Part shown: piece after piece, positions 25,066 to 37,500 of the stretch | How positions within the stretch are numbered: the first letter of the stretch is position 1 | How the letters are laid out: the number at the start of each line of letters is the position of its first letter | NCBI RefSeq assembly: GCF_013100865.1 | Contig: NC_048305.1 | Coordinates: forward strand, 10,980,464 to 11,044,463 | From: Trachemys scripta elegans | Taxonomy: Eukaryota > Chordata > Testudines > Emydidae | Direction: 5' to 3' | DNA: 64,000 bases | Notes under the pieces: generated by a model | Seen by the model: the letters and a program-made list of their open reading frames with translations, nothing else | The model's database searches: none | Told to the model about the DNA's origin: nothing | Translations under genes and position numbers: made by a program

Positions 25066-28000
25066 TTATTATGTGATATTCCCCACTTAGGGTGCCAAAA
25101 AAAACATTTATACTTAATCAGCTGTTTGTGATGGCCTAGGGTGTCGAAAGGAATGCTTTGAGCCCTCCTCAGCCTCCGGGAAGCAGAAATCAGGGAAGAA
25201 GGTCCTCAAGATGGCAGGATAATTCTCTGCAGGTTTTTAGTGATGGGAAGCGCACTAGCTGTTTGTGCTCTGAACTCAGACGTCTCTCCTGCGGACAGCC
25301 ACGCTCCCTGATTCTCCATATGAAGGCTACCAAAAAATTCTAGAAAACACATCTTGCTCCGTGGCCGAGGAACCACTGTAGCAACAAGTGACTGGTCCTG
25401 TCTCGCACAGGACAGAACCCTTTCCTTATGGAGTGGGGGCAGACTTCTTCCCTGTTCTCTAAAAGGCACCACAGCAGCCTATATAACAAAGTGTTTGTCA
25501 CCATCTGTGCATTAAAATGTATATATTCACTGAGTCTCACCAGCTCTTTCAGAGACACACACTGCAGATAGATTACAACTCGATCAACACGTTTTCATAA
25601 TCAGTTTGGTATTTGCTTGCACAAAGCAACCAAATCTAAAGGAATATTTCTGGAGCTCTTTACCCCACTTTATTAGGATGCAGAGCATGGCAGGTCACCA
25701 TCCACACAACACCACACACATTGAGTCTTTTCAAAAATAACCCCTAAGCGGTGACTTATTCCTCTTTTTTTCCCCTTTGGCAAAGCCCAATAAAGAATGA
25801 GTTGTCCTTCCCATGGTACTTGTCCTCAGGCTCTCTGGGGTCACAGACTTCCCCCAGATGATCACTGTCAAAGTCCAATAAAAGGGGAATAAAAAGGTTC
25901 TCCCCTTCTCAGGGTGCTAATTCTCAAGGCTCTCTGATCACACATTTTCCCCAGAGATCTGTGACAAGTCTCTGGGGAATCCCGGTTCTCCGTTTCCCCA
26001 GGAGAAACTCTTTTCCTCCCAATCTCTTCCTGGTATAAGAAGAAGAAGCTGTGGTGGCCTACACTTCTCAGATGACAAGCATCTCCTCTCCAGCATTGAG
26101 AAGAAAGGGGATCTTTGGTCCACCCTGCACTTTGAAGTTCTAATTTTAGGCTCTGAAGAAAGGCAACAGTTCAGATTTGCTTCCCAAACTTGTCAAGACA
26201 TCTTTATCCTCAGTGGCTGCCTTTATCATGAACTTCCAGAACAGAGAGGTTCTGGCCTCATGCCTTCCCTCACCAGCTGAAAAGGGCCAACCCACTCTGT
26301 TATACAAGGCAAGAGTCTCCTTAGAACTACCTCGGATAGATAGATATTAGCAAAGCTGGCCTTACGCACATTGATAAGGCACCGCTTGGCTTGTGGCAAT
26401 CCCCTCAACAATAAGAAGCCCAATTTCTCCCCAGGAAGCAGGACCAGAGCAGGGAGGTGCTTTACTTGATGGGAACCAACAGCTGTCTCGACAACAACCC
26501 CACCAGAAGTCATACAAGATCAGGAGATCCCCTAATTTGGGGGAGCTCAAGAATTTCCCTCAAATTTTATCACTGTCCTGCAGAAGCTTCCTTGTTTGGG
26601 GCTTTTCAAAGCCCTGTTTATTAAAGCTCCAGCAAAGAATTTACTAGTTGTGTGAGCTGTAGCAAACAAGCCCAGCAAAACTTGTGTGCTTCATCTGGCA
26701 AGTTCATTGCCATGCTGCTCAGCCTGTGTTCTCTCTCTCTCTCTTTTTCTCTCTAACAGACACATACACACACACCCGTTGTCCATTGTACACGAGCAGC
26801 ACGTCTCTCAGAAAGGAAATATTAACACATATTTGCATTAGCAAGCCTGCAGGAGACTCAGAATGTTCCAGACATGTCAGCACATCTCACTTGAAAGGCA
26901 ACATGCAGAACAAAACAACTGCATAATGAGCTTGTGCTCAACGTGCTGTGTGTGTGTGGTATGCATGTACTCCTCAACTTGCCAACGCCCGAGCATGAAA
27001 CACAGGGCAGGATGAAAGCTCAAAACGAGGGACACAAGAATAACAATGCTATAGAAAACTTAATATGGAATGGGAACGCATCAGATTTAGGAATATGTGG
27101 GTTTGAAATCGGGGTTGTTAGTCACAAGTGCGTGGGTGGATAGGGATTTCAGCTGGTTTGGATTGGTGTTAGTAATAATGGTTATGGTTAAAGGCTATAA
27201 TTAATATAACATGTTGGCTTTTGTTGTACAGTACTCAGTAACCTTATGATAGGTGACCTATAAACAGGTGAATAAACGTATATAAAACGAGGAGGGAAAG
27301 GTGTGTGTGTGGCTTGTGCAGTCACAGGAAGTCTGCAGTGAATGACCAGGATTAACAGAGGAATAGGAGAAGCATTCACTACAACTCCTAGTACTATTGA
27401 TTTAAAATATAGTACTAGTAGAGAGACTGCGGGCCTGACTCTGATCTTACGACATCCCATTTACACGGGCATAAATCTGGAGTTATCCTGTTCATTTTAA
27501 AGGAGTTATTCCAGATTCAGAGAGGTGGAACTGAGATCAGAAACTGATCCTGAAAGAGAAATATGGAGGAGAGAGAGAACAAATTGCTCAAATACACCTT
27601 AAAAGCAATAAATTGCTTCTCTAATAAACCTTGCTACCAGAAATACTCTCTTTGCTAACCCCCACAGGGACAATTTTGTCCATTTAATTCACAGAAGCTC
27701 ACTTAAATTGGGAAGGCTGGTAAAGTTGAAGAACTTTAAATAAAAAAAACCCAGCAAGATTTCTCACCAGGTGAAATTTCCCAGAATCGTTTTATTCTTA
27801 GCTTTATTTCCATTGCCAATGGGAATTTCCCAGGAAAGCTGTCGTTTCTCTAGCTCCTTCATTGCTTAGAAACAATCTCAAAATATAGCTCACACCAATG
27901 CGACTCCCTTCAGACAATTGCATCCACCACATGCAGAATGGAGCCCACATCACAATTCTTTGAGAACCCCGCACAAGTTTGCTCATGCCACCTGCAAAAC

Positions 28001-28189
28001 GAGTCAAAAAATACCTGGCAAATGTATAAAGAACCTGATTTCCGCATCTTCCTCCCCCTTTTCCTAGATTTAATGAATGATTTTTTTTCCCCTTTCCTTT
28101 TCTCTTCTCTAGAATAAACCCATCCGATCTCCTAGCTAGGATCACTTCCATCCCCACCCTCCCTTGTGTTGAGAAATTGCAGTGAGTTG
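25066..28189. other. CXCL14 5' flank, nothing firmly recognised
   Basis: About 3.1 kb. It includes a (TC)n/(CA)n microsatellite at 26730-26775, a decayed repeat near 27430-27545 (AAATCTGGAGTTATCC), and an unclassified C/T-rich block at 25640-26660 that could be an antisense LTR remnant. No coding gene recognised. Confidence 0.45.
26730..26775. repeat. (TC)n then (CA)n microsatellite
   Basis: CT run at 26730-26755 followed by a short CA run. Confidence 0.9.
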
Positions 28190-28275
28190 AGTCGCTCTGC
28201 ATATTAATGAGTTCGCAGGAAGGGCAGCAGGAGCTGTTTTAAAAGAGGACAGGAGGCGGAAAGAGGCAGAGGCAG
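28190..28275 (+). promoter_or_regulatory. CXCL14: Putative CXCL14 core promoter
   Basis: A TATA-like TTTTAAAAG sits at 28237-28245, about 230 bases upstream of the ATG. That would place transcription start near 28270. Just upstream, TGCATATTAATGA (about 28198-28210) resembles a POU-domain octamer-type site, and GAGTTGAGTCGC (around 28185) has an AP-1-like half. Motif matching by eye only; the start site is inferred. Confidence 0.55.
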
Positions 28276-28470
28276 TTCAGACAGAGAGCTAAAACTGACA
28301 AGGCAGCAGCAGCAGCAAGAGAAAGGAATCCAGACGTTCTCCAAGTTCCTTCCCTGGCAACATCAAGCCAGTGAATCAGTGAATCTGCTCAAAGACCAGA
28401 AGCAAGAAGAGCAATCCGATTATATAAGTGAGCTCTCCGACACATCTATTTAGATACCTGAGGTCTTACC
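28270..28470 (+). other. CXCL14: CXCL14 5' UTR (inferred start)
   Basis: Purine-rich leader with a short GCA trinucleotide run at about 28303-28317. I see no ATG between the TATA-like box and the CXCL14 ATG, so there are no upstream open frames. An in-frame TGA at 28459-28461 closes the frame ahead of the start codon. The 5' boundary is inferred from TATA spacing. Confidence 0.6.
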
Positions 28471-28534
28471 ATGAAGCCTCTGACAGCAGTTTTACTTCTG
28501 CTGTTCATTGTAATGTGCTTAGCCACTGCAGAAG
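28471..28534 (+). CDS. CXCL14: CXCL14 coding exon 1 (signal peptide)
   Basis: Encodes residues 1-21 plus the first base of Gly22, starting MKPLTAVLLLLF. It ends GAAG before the donor GTAAGT at 28535, a phase 1 intron. Nearly the whole signal peptide lies in this exon, as is typical of chemokine genes. Confidence 0.96.
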
Positions 28535-31500
28535 GTAAGTTAGTTTCTTGTACCTATTCCCCATTTAAACTTCTTTCGAGTGATTTTTTCCCCCTCAGTA
28601 TTCTGTGTTTGCTCCTTGAAATACTATAATGAGATTATTTTGTTGTCCTCAGTCTGTAGGGGGAAGAATTGATATGGTGAATCTAATAGTAGTGGAAGGT
28701 AGTTCCAGGCTGTTGTTTTTTAAGGTGTAAGTAGTGGTAAAACACAGGGGACAAAGTTGTGCCCTCAATTATAGTTTTACAGCCCATTTATTCTGGTATG
28801 CAGTATATCTGGGGTAAATGCTCTGAAATCAATGGAGTTACTCCAGATTTGTGCAGTTGGAAGTGTGCAGAATTTAGCTTGAATGCAGTATAACGGATTG
28901 AACTGAGGGTGAAATTCCGACAAAGATGTTTTCTAGTTTTCCACGAAAATGACAGTTACAAAACTCAGATTTTGTCAGGCTTGGGAGAGACCTTTAGAAT
29001 TTGTGCAAGTAAGAAATTCAGAAGCACAATTTAGAGTCCTCCCCCTCGCCCCCCAAGTTCTACTTGCGAAAGTAGAGTGGAGACAAAAACCGAGAGCCGT
29101 GTAAGCTTGTTCATCTTTACGACAGACTTTAGCTCTTTCCTTTTGCATTTGTTAAAGCTTAGTTTAATCACAGCAGGTGCACTTTAAAAAATCAACACTG
29201 ACCACACTGCTGTACTGGGTCTATTTACCACAACAGTTGCAGTACTTTAACATGTCTTTCTCAGGGAGTTATTAAAACTTTCTGTGGTAAATCAGGAGGA
29301 AAATATTGCCCTTTTCAGCTCAACAACCCCCCAAAGTGTAAATGTTTATAGGTTTTTAAAACATGACTAGTCTGTATATTTACATAAGCTAATGATTGGG
29401 GGGGAAATTAACTGCAATTGGTACACAGTAACTTTGTACACAAATGGTAAATACTTTCCCTTGTAGGATCAAAGTGCAAATGCTCAAGAAAGGGTCCTAA
29501 GATAAGATTCTCTGCTGTTCAGAAACTGGAAATCAAACCAAAGTATCCACATTGTAAGGAAAAAATGATCATGTAAGTGTTCCTGTATGCTTTCTACTCT
29601 GTACCAAGTGAAGTGCATCTCCTTGTATTGCAACCTCCTTCTTTGTTTTTTAGAATTTCCTGATATACGAATTTCCAACGTTAGCCATAATAAAATATGT
29701 AGCTACATGAACCAATCCTATCTGTGGTATGTCCGTACAACAGAATCTGCGTAATACTATAAATAGCTAAAGAATATTGCTTATGAGAGTAATTATTAGT
29801 TTAACAAACGATTAGAGTCAAATTCTACTTTCAGCTGCCCAGATGTGAATCCAGAATGCTAAACTCAGGCTACTGTGGATTTACATGGGGAGTAACAAAT
29901 GAGAACAGAATTTGGGTCACGAAAGTTTCAAGTAATGAAGAATCATCCAAATTCATTGGGCCAAATTTTTGTCTCAGTTACATTAGTACAAGTCCCTTGA
30001 TTTCAGTAGGGTTGCGTGGATTGTAACTGAAAGTAGAATTCTGTAAGAAAAATCCCACTATCTGTATTAGCAAATAGCCATGCATTGACCAATGCTGAAA
30101 TGAAACCTCAATAGAAACAATTGATAAGCTAAAGTCAAAAGGAGCTCTAAAGATTAGATCAGTGGGGTATATTACAGTTTAAAACAATGGCATGGGAGCG
30201 GGGTGTTAATGTATCCTGTCTTGTATATCGTAAAAGTTTTTGAAAGGCTTTGCACAAAATACAAACCAGGCTATGTGCCTGCATAAGAACCATAGGGTCA
30301 GAATAGCTGAAAATACTTATTCTGCTATTGACTCCATTGCTCTGCAAGGACAGAAGAATGTCCTCCTATACCCACATGTACAGACACTCTTTTCTCAACC
30401 TAGGTATTATATAATTTTTTAACATTAGCTTTAATAAAAAATGTTATCTGTTCTTATTAGCTGCTTGTCAGATCTTCAAAAAGGTTAGGCATTGAATATC
30501 TTGTAGCATTTGTTCCTTACCAGTTAATTTTACCAAATTTACTGAAACTTAGAAAGATGCTTTAATATATCACGGTGCAATAGATTTATATCTCTTCAAA
30601 ACACAGACTGCTCTCAGTTACACCAATGTAAACTCTGGGTCAAATTCTTTTTTTAGTTACTCTGGTTGGGCCCAATCCTGCCTGCTTTGAAGTGAATGGC
30701 CAAACTCCCCATTCAATAAGGGAAGAATTGAACCCACTGATTTCAAAGCAGCTCCCCCAGATTTACAAGCAGTGTAACCGAAAGCAGTATTTGGAAGTTG
30801 CACTCATCTAGCTAAGGCAGGATTTAGCTAACGCAGCCCAGGACATATCCTTTATATTGAGATGATCGATGCTTGAGTAATTTTTTTAAAATATTTAAAT
30901 TGTAAAAGTGAGGCATGCTGCCCGGGGCAAAGTCAACTCTCAGGTTCCAAATTAGTCATTTGAAATGAACATGTCGAGCAAACATTTTGAATCAATGACC
31001 CTTTGAACTCTCGCAGGGGCTTAAATAAACAACACTTTGAATGGTCAGAGCGAAAGGCATCTTTGGCCAAGTGGTAATAATATTTAGAATCCAGAAATCC
31101 TCCGCTCAGGAGCGGGGCCCTCTTTCCAGCGGGTGCAAACAGTCACTTCTATTTTATGTCAATCACCTGGGCTAACAAAAGGAGCTGAAACCTGCATCAG
31201 CATAGAAGCAATTGGAGAATTTGCTACTCCGCTCTGTGCTGCTAGAGACTTCAGTCTGTGCCTGGGCGTTTGATTGGCTGCTGGAAAGGCAAGCAGCAAT
31301 CCGCTCTCCCCAAGCAAGATGCCAGCAGAAGCTGGAGGGTGAAGCGCTGTCAAGAAAACAATAACAAGCTTTGCTGGGATAAGCCTGTGAGAGACAACTG
31401 CTCCAAAGCACTGGAAGCAGGGCCAGACTTGGCAGCCAAGGGGAGAAGGGGAAATGGTGAGCACGAAATGAACCTCATTACTGCAAATTCTCACTTTCAA

Positions 31501-34500
31501 GAAGAATGTCAGGAAAACATATAAAATACTTTAGCTTTTGCTAAAATGCCTTGGCAAAAGAATTAGCTTTCAAACGAGGCTCTGATCTTGAGTATAGCCG
31601 TGCAAATTTGGAGAACCTCTATTACCTTGCCTTACTCTGGTTTTGCACCCCAGTGGTGTAACAAGCTGGCCATTCCTATTCTGTGGAGAGAGAATTTAAG
31701 ACTTCAGTGGAATTTCTCCTGATTTACACCAGTGTAAGAGGAGGAGAAGGCAGACATGTTGTCATTAGTGCTTTTGCAGGGAGTGACTCTTATCTACTTC
31801 AGTGTCACTTGAAATCAGTACTAGGGAGAAGTGGGGGATATTGGAACAACTGGAGGGAGCTGTGACCAGAAGTGATTGATACCATAGTTTCAGTACAAGA
31901 TGCAGAAAAGCCAGGTTCCTGTAATGGATTTTTGTGGCTGTTGTTGAGGAAATAAAATCAGTGAATGATCTTGATTCTCCTCCAACCCTTCCCATAAGCT
32001 CGACCGTTCTCTGGTCTATTTACATGGAAGAAGTGTGTAAACTGTAGGGTGATTGGCAGACCCTGGAATATACTGTTTGGAAGAGATTCATCTAATGACA
32101 TAAAATACATAGGTAGAACTGGAAAAGTTTGTGAAAGTCAGCAAATCTCTGACCCCTTGGTGTTGTCTAGACCTCCTCTGAGCAGGGTTAGCCAGCATGG
32201 TGGCCAATACCCAAGCAGCTGGTCTACACTACCACTTTTACCATCGCTACCATCAATGGAGATGAAGTAGTGAAAGTGTAGAGAGCCTGAAAATGAATTC
32301 AGCTAAATATTTGTGAGAAGAGGGTTTAATTCATTGACAGAAGGCAAAACTCTCCTTTAATTTCATGGCAGCCAGATCACCCTCTTATTAAAAACATAAT
32401 GAACAAAATTCTACACTGATTTATATTCCATCCAGTTCCTATCACTCACAAACATTTGGATATATATATACACACACACACGCACACAGAGAGAGAGAGA
32501 GAGAGAGAGAAAGAATATATGCTATATATTGCTCAAAGACTTAAGAACTCTTATTGGTGTTAATGGAAACTGCCAACAGAGATAAGAGTTTCTTTATTCT
32601 ATTTCAAAAGCGGATGGAAACAGTGCAACCTCCTAGAACACATATTGTCTTTGTGTACAAGAAACTTTACGGCTGTATATAGGAGAAGAGATGGACCAAC
32701 CTACCCCAAACTGCTTGGTACAATATGCAGATGATTTTATGCAAAAACTGTACATGCTAGCCCTGATTCTAAAATGTGTTGCCCAGCTCAACCACATGGC
32801 TATTGGTGGCTTGGACTTTCTTCTCTTCTCCCCAATTTGTAGTTGGGCAAAGCAGCCAGGAACCTGACAGTCAAGGGGAACTCTCAGCTGGCTGGATCGA
32901 AGGAGTTGAGTTATCATAGCAGCACTATGCCACCTGGTTACTTTCCCCAGCATAGAGAGAATGGCCAGGGGAAAGGAACGGAGCTTTAACTATTTTTAGC
33001 TGTCAAATGGCCCCTTAAAGCCATAATCAGATGAGCATAAATTAGGGGAGTGGACCAATCCCCATCCAGCTTCATGATTCTAGGGGCCGGCAAAGATACT
33101 ATACAGTTACCTTTGGTCCCCTGGGGTACACCCCTAATCCCAGAGTGACACAAATATGCAGGAAGCCACTCAGCGTCAGACTTGTTGCAAAACTGTCTTT
33201 GAAGCCGATGCTGTAAATAGGCAGAATGACTTCCAGCTGAGATTAACCAAGCTCTCTGTGTACAGGTTTTCCCACGGAGTAACTCTCATTTAGCCCACTT
33301 GGGGGAGCTGCCACCAATGTTAACTCATCTGGGGCAATGTGCAGGAATCACATGCACACAGAGAACAAGGGCAGCCACAAGATGAGGAATTCTGTTAAAT
33401 GGCAAAGCCCACTCTAGTGGCTGGCCTCCAATGGGCAGTCATAGGAGGTGCTAACTGGGTTACCCATGACCCATATACTATACAAAATCCCAATGGCAAA
33501 AGAGTGCATCAGTCATTAAAGTATGATTTAACTGTATGGATTTATCCAAAAATCTATTAGGAATTTGGAATATCCCTTTAAAAGAAACCCTAGCATTCAG
33601 GATTGTTTTTCCCCCAGCACAGAGTTAACATGGTATCACTCCAAATGATAAGATGAACGTCTACTATAGAACAATGCATCTCAGTCTTAAAACTCCTTTA
33701 TTAACTCAACTAGTCAGATAATCATGCCATGAATGTTATCATAAGTTGGTAATAAACTTTAGTGCAAATAAAGTTGCCCTTGATTACTTTTCTGAAGCAG
33801 AGTTATGCACCGTCGTTCTCCAGAGGCCCTGCACCTCTTCTCCTGTGGTTTAGTTTGTCATTTTCTGAAAATATTCTGTACACTCCTTGAGCAAAACAGC
33901 ACGGACTGAGTTCTGATTTCATGTCCCACACACACACACACAAATCCCACTGCCAAGACAATAACCACTGGACGCAAATACTATTCCTCAATCTTGATTC
34001 CATTAAAACTCACTGCCCAGAGGTCTCAGTTCTCCCATTCAGTTCAATGAGAAAATGTTCTCTATGGATTGAACCACACAGGAATTATCTTAGTGAGGCC
34101 CAAGGTAAGAGCATAGGGTCTCTATGTTGTAGCATTAATTCCCCTCCCTCAACATGCACACAGACCCTTAACACCTTTTCCCGCTCCTATTGTTCATGCT
34201 TCCACTACAAGTGATTTGATGTCTTGTGCTTTTGCAGCATTCGTTTGCCTCTTACTGAGGGCAAAACCAAGCAAAGCCAGAATTCAGCCCCCATTCTGTG
34301 ACTAGTTAGTGAAAGACATACTGAGACCCTGGGCCAGCCCTGTGGGGCTCCAACCAAGAATTCAGTCCCGTAGCCAGAGCTGAAGAAAAGGACATGCTTC
34401 AACCTGCTCTCTGTCCTTTGTCTGAATTTTGCATTGTGGTATCCCTTGCTGATTTGTAGAGCGGGTAAAAAAAAATGTAAAAAAAAAGGTATTTTCATCC

Positions 34501-37500
34501 AAAAATTGGCCCCTTTTTCAAAAATGAAACTTTTGTGAAAAATTCTCAACATTCTCAGAATTTTCCATTTTCCTGGAATGTTTCTAACGGAAATTTTTAC
34601 CAACTTAATTTTCTAAATTGTTTTTGAAATGTTTTAGTTTAACCAAAAACTGTGGCTCCATACTCAAAACCAGGTTTCTAGAAAATGAACATTTTGGATA
34701 AAAAAATGTGGCTAAAAACGTAACCGAAAAAGTTGCCAAAAGTGGAAAATTGAGCCATTTTGAACCCTTAGAACTAAAAGCAACTCTGAAATTTAAAATG
34801 TTTTACTAAGTTATTTTCCCATTTCTAGACCAGCTCTGCTGATTTGTCAGTGAAATCATGACATCATCTGGATTATGGTAGACCATTAATTAACCAGCAT
34901 TAAATGGTTGACGCTCAAACAAAGGACAAAGTAGGAGGAAACCAGAAGGGCCAGGAAGTAAATCGGCCATGTGTTACCTCCTTGCCTGGTCTTATTTCCA
35001 GGATGAGGTGCCATCAGTCCTTGTGATTCCTCTCCAGTGCAGCTACGGTCAAGTTTAAATGGATTGGACAGCACGCTGATAAAGCTAGAGATGGTCCCAG
35101 GTGGCTGCTGTCTTCCTTGCACTGCAGACTAGCCCTTTGGGTCTCCAGAAACTTGCAAAGCACACAAGTACTGCTAATGAAAGCATTACTGCATACAAAA
35201 TCAGTGATCCAGACCTAATCCTTGGTCTTCCAAGTAGCATTGTCCAATGGGACTTTTTGCATGTGCTTGAATTATTTGTCTGAGTAAAGGTTTGCAGAAC
35301 TGGGCCCTAATTGACCATTTTATTTAAATCAGTTATTAAACCCCAATATAAATGTTTGCTAGAGCATGGAGTAAAACTATTGATTAAAAATGATGGGCAG
35401 CTCAGCTGGTGTAAATCGGCCTAACTCCATTGGTGACCATGGAGCTACACCAGCGGAGTACCTGGCCCAGTTTTATAATTGCAAACTCAAATTTTACCAT
35501 GGAACATAGTGGCTTGTTATCCTCTCAGTGCACATGTGCAACTCTCATTAACGTGAATGAAAGACTTGGAGCAAGAGCGAGCCTGTTGGTTTTTATGAAA
35601 TGTTCATAGTGACCAATGTGAGTTATTCATGATCTTTCTGTAGTGATCATTCCTTTTCTATTTCAGTGTAACTATGCAGTCACGGTTCAGAGGAGGACAG
35701 CAGTACTGCTTGCATCCCAAACTCCAAAGCACAAAGAGATTAGTTAAGTGGTACACAATATGGAAGGAGAAACGCAGGTGAGTACTAATTTCACTCAGCA
35801 AAAGATACTCCTGTTTTCTGTGGGATCAAGTGATGTCATTATAGGTAACTACATTTGTTCCTTTTGGCAAATAACGTACCTTTCTTGCTTGAATGCTTGA
35901 GACATGGCAGCACAGAACAGTTAGGTGTAATAGTCCAAATGGCTCTCTCTGGAATATGGCACAAATACTAATTAGACTGAAATGGCTAAAATCCTCCTAA
36001 ATAAAATGCTACAGATAGCACATTAGTTTAACTGCTTCTGGGTCTATTTTTTTTTTTAAGCATCATGAAGGTGAAAAGGTCATGTGGTGCAAGGTTAGAT
36101 ACTATTAATAGTCTTGAGATTACTATCTAAATGCCTACAGTAAAATTCTCATACTCTAAACGATCAATTCAATGTGATCGATTTATTTGATAAAGCCTAC
36201 AAATTCCATCTGTAAATAGTCAAATAATATAAATGGCTCTGAATGCAGTTTATTCCTAGTTATGGGATAGGCTGCTCTGAGAATAAATAGTAGTACTTTG
36301 CACTTGCACAGTACTTGTTATCTGACGTTTTCAAAGTTTGTTACACCTTATCGCCTCCAAATCAGAGATGAGGAAACCAAGGCAAGTAAAGGCTAAGTTA
36401 CTTGCCTAGGGTCAAACACAAAGTCAGTGGCAGAGTTGGGAACAGAAACCAGGTCTCCTGAGTTCTAAGCACTAGGAGTTCCAGGTCCCATGTTCTAAGC
36501 ACTAGGAAACACTACCACCCTATATTGGATTATCCAGATTTTAGCACATTTTCACCAAACTGTAATTTCATGCTATAACTCTCTATGGCTTGATTGCTGG
36601 ATGCAATGCTACCTTTCCCCTTCCATCCTGGCCTTTGCACAAGCTAAGCCATCAGTGACAAACAGAAAAGAAACACAGACATAAATGAACACCAGATTTA
36701 AAATGGATTACGTTGTCTGTAAATAATTAAGAGGAAGTCTAAAGGAACAAAGGGGAGCTAGCTGCCCACTTCCCCATTGGCTTTGAAATGGAGTTGGGTG
36801 CCCTGTAATAATTTTCCCCTTAGTAGGGATGTCCAGCGATTTCTTAGAGCTCATTATTAGTTGAGGAGCTGAAGCAGGGAAGTGTAAGAAAGCTTCATTT
36901 CCTCTCACGCCCTGTAGCTAGTCTCCCCGTTTCTTTTGGCAGGAAAAGGGTAGCAGAGGGAGGACTTACTGTACACAGAACTTAAAGGATATCCTTGGAG
37001 GAGTGAAAGATCTTACCACCAGCTCCAGTAACGATACCCTCGAGCACAAATATTACTCACACTGGTTTAAATTCACTCATTGGTAGAGTATCGCTTAACC
37101 CATGCAGCACCCCAGGATGTGTAGATGTGGGCAGCTCTCTGCACCCTCTGTGGGCTGGGGGAAGTTGGATCTGTCTGAGCTCTGAATATGCTGGCATGGA
37201 ATAGAGCACTGTAGAAGAACCGTCAGATGCAGGCTGACATTGGATCCAGTGCCTGGCCTGGGCTATGGAGCAACAGTGGCCGCTCTTACCTTCCCGAGGA
37301 ATGGGCCTGGCCATGGGTGTGGATTAGATCCCATCTCTCCAATCACCACTTAATTCCCTTGCACAAATCCCATTTACGCAAGTGGTGTGGATGGGGGACT
37401 CAAGCTGCGTCCATTTACAGCACTCGCCTTTGAGATCTACACCTGTTATTGTGATGGTGCAATAAAATGTCAAGCACTCCTCCTTCACAAACATATACTG

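Larger units (their letters stand above)
29573..35666 (+). other. CXCL14: CXCL14 intron 2
   Basis: 6094 bp. Contents seen: decayed repeat copies with 'CCAGATTTACA / TTGATTTCAGTAGG' signatures near 29830-30030, 30610-30790, 31690-31740 and 35390-35470; a compound microsatellite at 32459-32510; and A/T-rich 'GAAAATTTT' repeat sequence around 34480-34830. No further exon or RNA gene is recognisable. Confidence 0.8.

Noticed and set aside
27804..28202. 132-residue minus-strand open frame just upstream of CXCL14
   Set aside because: No recognisable domain; it overlaps the CXCL14 promoter flank and is probably chance.
34205..34603. 132-residue minus-strand open frame in intron 2
   Set aside because: Runs into the A/T-rich dispersed repeat; no family resemblance.
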